From: Coprosoma sp963660615 | Lineage (GTDB): Bacteria; Bacillota_I; Bacilli_A; RF39; UBA660 | NCBI GenBank assembly: GCA_963660615.1 | Contig: CAVKYE010000006.1 | Span: forward strand, 1-64,000 | Length of the DNA: 64,000 nt | Direction of reading: 5' to 3' | In this document: one piece after another, positions 63,311 to 64,000 of the stretch | Position numbering within the stretch: the first letter of the stretch is position 1 | Layout of the letters: each line of letters begins with the position of its first letter | Notes under the pieces: model-generated | Seen by the model: the letters and a program-made list of their open reading frames with translations, nothing else | Database searches by the model: none | What the model was told of the DNA's origin: nothing | Made by a program: the position numbers and the translations under genes

Positions 63311-63580
63311 ATGAAACAATTTAATATTTACAAGTCAACAATGAAATATTTAACAGATAAAAACTTATCTTTAAATGCTAAAGGTTTCTTAACTATTATT
63401 TTATTTAATGATGGAATTATTGGATTAGATATTCAAAAATATTGTACTGATAATAAAGAAACAATAAAAGATGCTTTACTGGAACTAAGAATCAACAAGT
63501 ATATTAAGTACGATTCAGAATCTAAAAAATTAATAGCAGCTCCTGTTCCATATACTGAATGGGATGAAGATTTAAGATAA
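63311..63580 (+). CDS. Small protein with winged-helix-like pattern, possibly mobile-element derived
   Basis: About 89 aa: NIYKSTMKYLTDKNLSLNAKGFLTIIL resembles the first helices of replication-initiator/phage winged-helix proteins, followed by NKETIKDALLELRINKYIKYD. T-ending codons unlike other plus-strand genes here. ATG 63311 (GAAAGGATGGTG ahead). Function unknown. Confidence 0.6.
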   Translation: MKQFNIYKSTMKYLTDKNLSLNAKGFLTIILFNDGIIGLDIQKYCTDNKETIKDALLELRINKYIKYDSESKKLIAAPVPYTEWDEDLR

Positions 63581-63595
63581 GAAAGGAGTTTATTT

Positions 63596-63868
63596 ATGTT
63601 AAATATTATTACAAAAGAAGTTCCAATTGATGAAGAACTTCAATCAAAGATTCAATTTATTTGTGATTTTTGTAATGTTAAACCAATTTTTATTAACGGT
63701 TCTATTCGTAAAATTGAAAAAACAAATATTAATTATATTGAGCCAAATAAAATAATAATTAGAAGTACTACATTTCTTGCATTTAATCATAACAAAGATG
63801 TATATGTAGAAAACTTACAAAAACGCATTAATATTAGTGACTTACAAGAATATATTAAAAGTTTGTAA
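63596..63868 (+). CDS. Hypothetical protein, possibly mobile-element derived
   Basis: 90 aa, no motif recognised (mixed alpha/beta, FICDFCNVKP with two Cys). AAAGGAG before the ATG. 15 nt after the previous gene and with the same T-rich codon use, so probably one operon. Confidence 0.55.
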   Translation: MLNIITKEVPIDEELQSKIQFICDFCNVKPIFINGSIRKIEKTNINYIEPNKIIIRSTTFLAFNHNKDVYVENLQKRINISDLQEYIKSL

Positions 63869-63872
63869 GCTA

Positions 63873-63900
63873 TTGACATTGTTTTCAAAAATGATATTAT
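63873..63900 (+). promoter_or_regulatory. Promoter at the right edge
   Basis: TTGACA, 16 nt, TATTAT (or 17-18 nt to ATTATA/TTATAA). Confidence 0.6.
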
Positions 63901-63944
63901 AAATAACCAATGAAAGAGTATTCTCTAGAAAGAGAGGTACATCT

Positions 63945-64000
63945 ATGATAAAATATATATGTAAACAAAATTTTATAATAATTAACGTTTTGAGGAGTCA
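63945..64000 (+). CDS. Start of an ORF running off the window
   Basis: ATG with AGAGAGG ahead; 18 codons (MIKYICKQNFIIINVLRS) open to the end. A second ribosome-site-like GAGGAG at 63991-63996 means this could be a short leader peptide for a gene starting just outside. Confidence 0.35.
   Translation, partial: MIKYICKQNFIIINVLRS

Overview
The window is a 64-kb piece of a very AT-rich, Gram-positive chromosome. It uses the standard genetic code: UGA is a normal stop (nifJ, rlmN-type genes) and Trp is UGG. The gene set points to a low-GC, spore-forming member of the Bacilli/Firmicutes. Evidence includes spoVAC-AD-AE, spoVS, a SigF/SigG-type sigma factor with an SpoIIAA-like partner, ylbD, small YjcZ-like membrane peptides, mraZ-rsmH-ftsL-pbp, prkC/prpC/rsgA/rpe, rpsU/yqeY, a T-box in front of argS, SecG, RpoZ and PrsA. 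An uncultured gut lineage close to Mollicutes RF39 / Erysipelotrichales would fit, but I cannot fix the taxon from sequence alone. Nearly all genes lie on the minus strand, and the plus strand is visibly poor in G, so the minus strand is probably the leading strand of replication.

Layout. 1-9 kb: the conserved rlmN-prpC-prkC-rsgA-rpe operon, ending in nifJ, with rpe fused to a type IV prepilin-like domain. 9-16.6 kb: secG, an M16 peptidase pair, yqeG, a DacF-type carboxypeptidase and uvrA. 16.5-22.3 kb: a sporulation block (spoVAE/AD/AC, superoxide dismutase, a pseudopilin, sigF, spoIIAA-like and a secreted 408-aa protein). 22.5-28.4 kb: a U32 peptidase, then a SipW-type signal peptidase with two TasA/CalY-like exported proteins and a DUF5305 protein. 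28.4-37 kb: argS with its T-box, tRNA-Cys, msrAB, a degenerate GH25-like protein, SPFH/NfeD, a coiled-coil protein, yqeY and rpsU. 37.1-39.5 kb: a compact bacteriocin operon (C39-peptidase ABC exporter plus two double-glycine peptides too short for ordinary ORF calling). 39.5-53.9 kb: rsmD, ylbE, ylbD, parC, parE, ftsK, a putative small RNA and the pbp-ftsL-rsmH-mraZ division cluster. 53.9-63.2 kb: an unknown membrane protein, two YjcZ-like sORFs, prsA, recX, rpoZ, pyrimidine-nucleoside phosphorylase, two XRE regulators, ssb, sufUB, spoVS, DUF4186 and tRNA-Gly. 63.2-64 kb: genes of different composition that may start an integrated element.

Main points of novelty. (1) An unannotated two-peptide (class IIb-like) bacteriocin, with both GxxxG-bearing peptides encoded in overlapping frames behind their own exporter and no obvious immunity gene. 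(2) An in-frame Rpe-prepilin fusion in which a whole metabolic enzyme sits where a prepilin leader should be. (3) A spoIIA locus with no spoIIAB, whose SpoIIAA-like protein has lost the phosphorylated serine. (4) A near-identical promoter-like element upstream of the bacteriocin operon, of the secreted-protein/spoIIAA/sigF operon and of a gene just beyond the left edge, suggesting one regulon. (5) A strongly promoted and terminated RNA of about 120 nt with three G-rich hairpin loops between pbp and ftsK.
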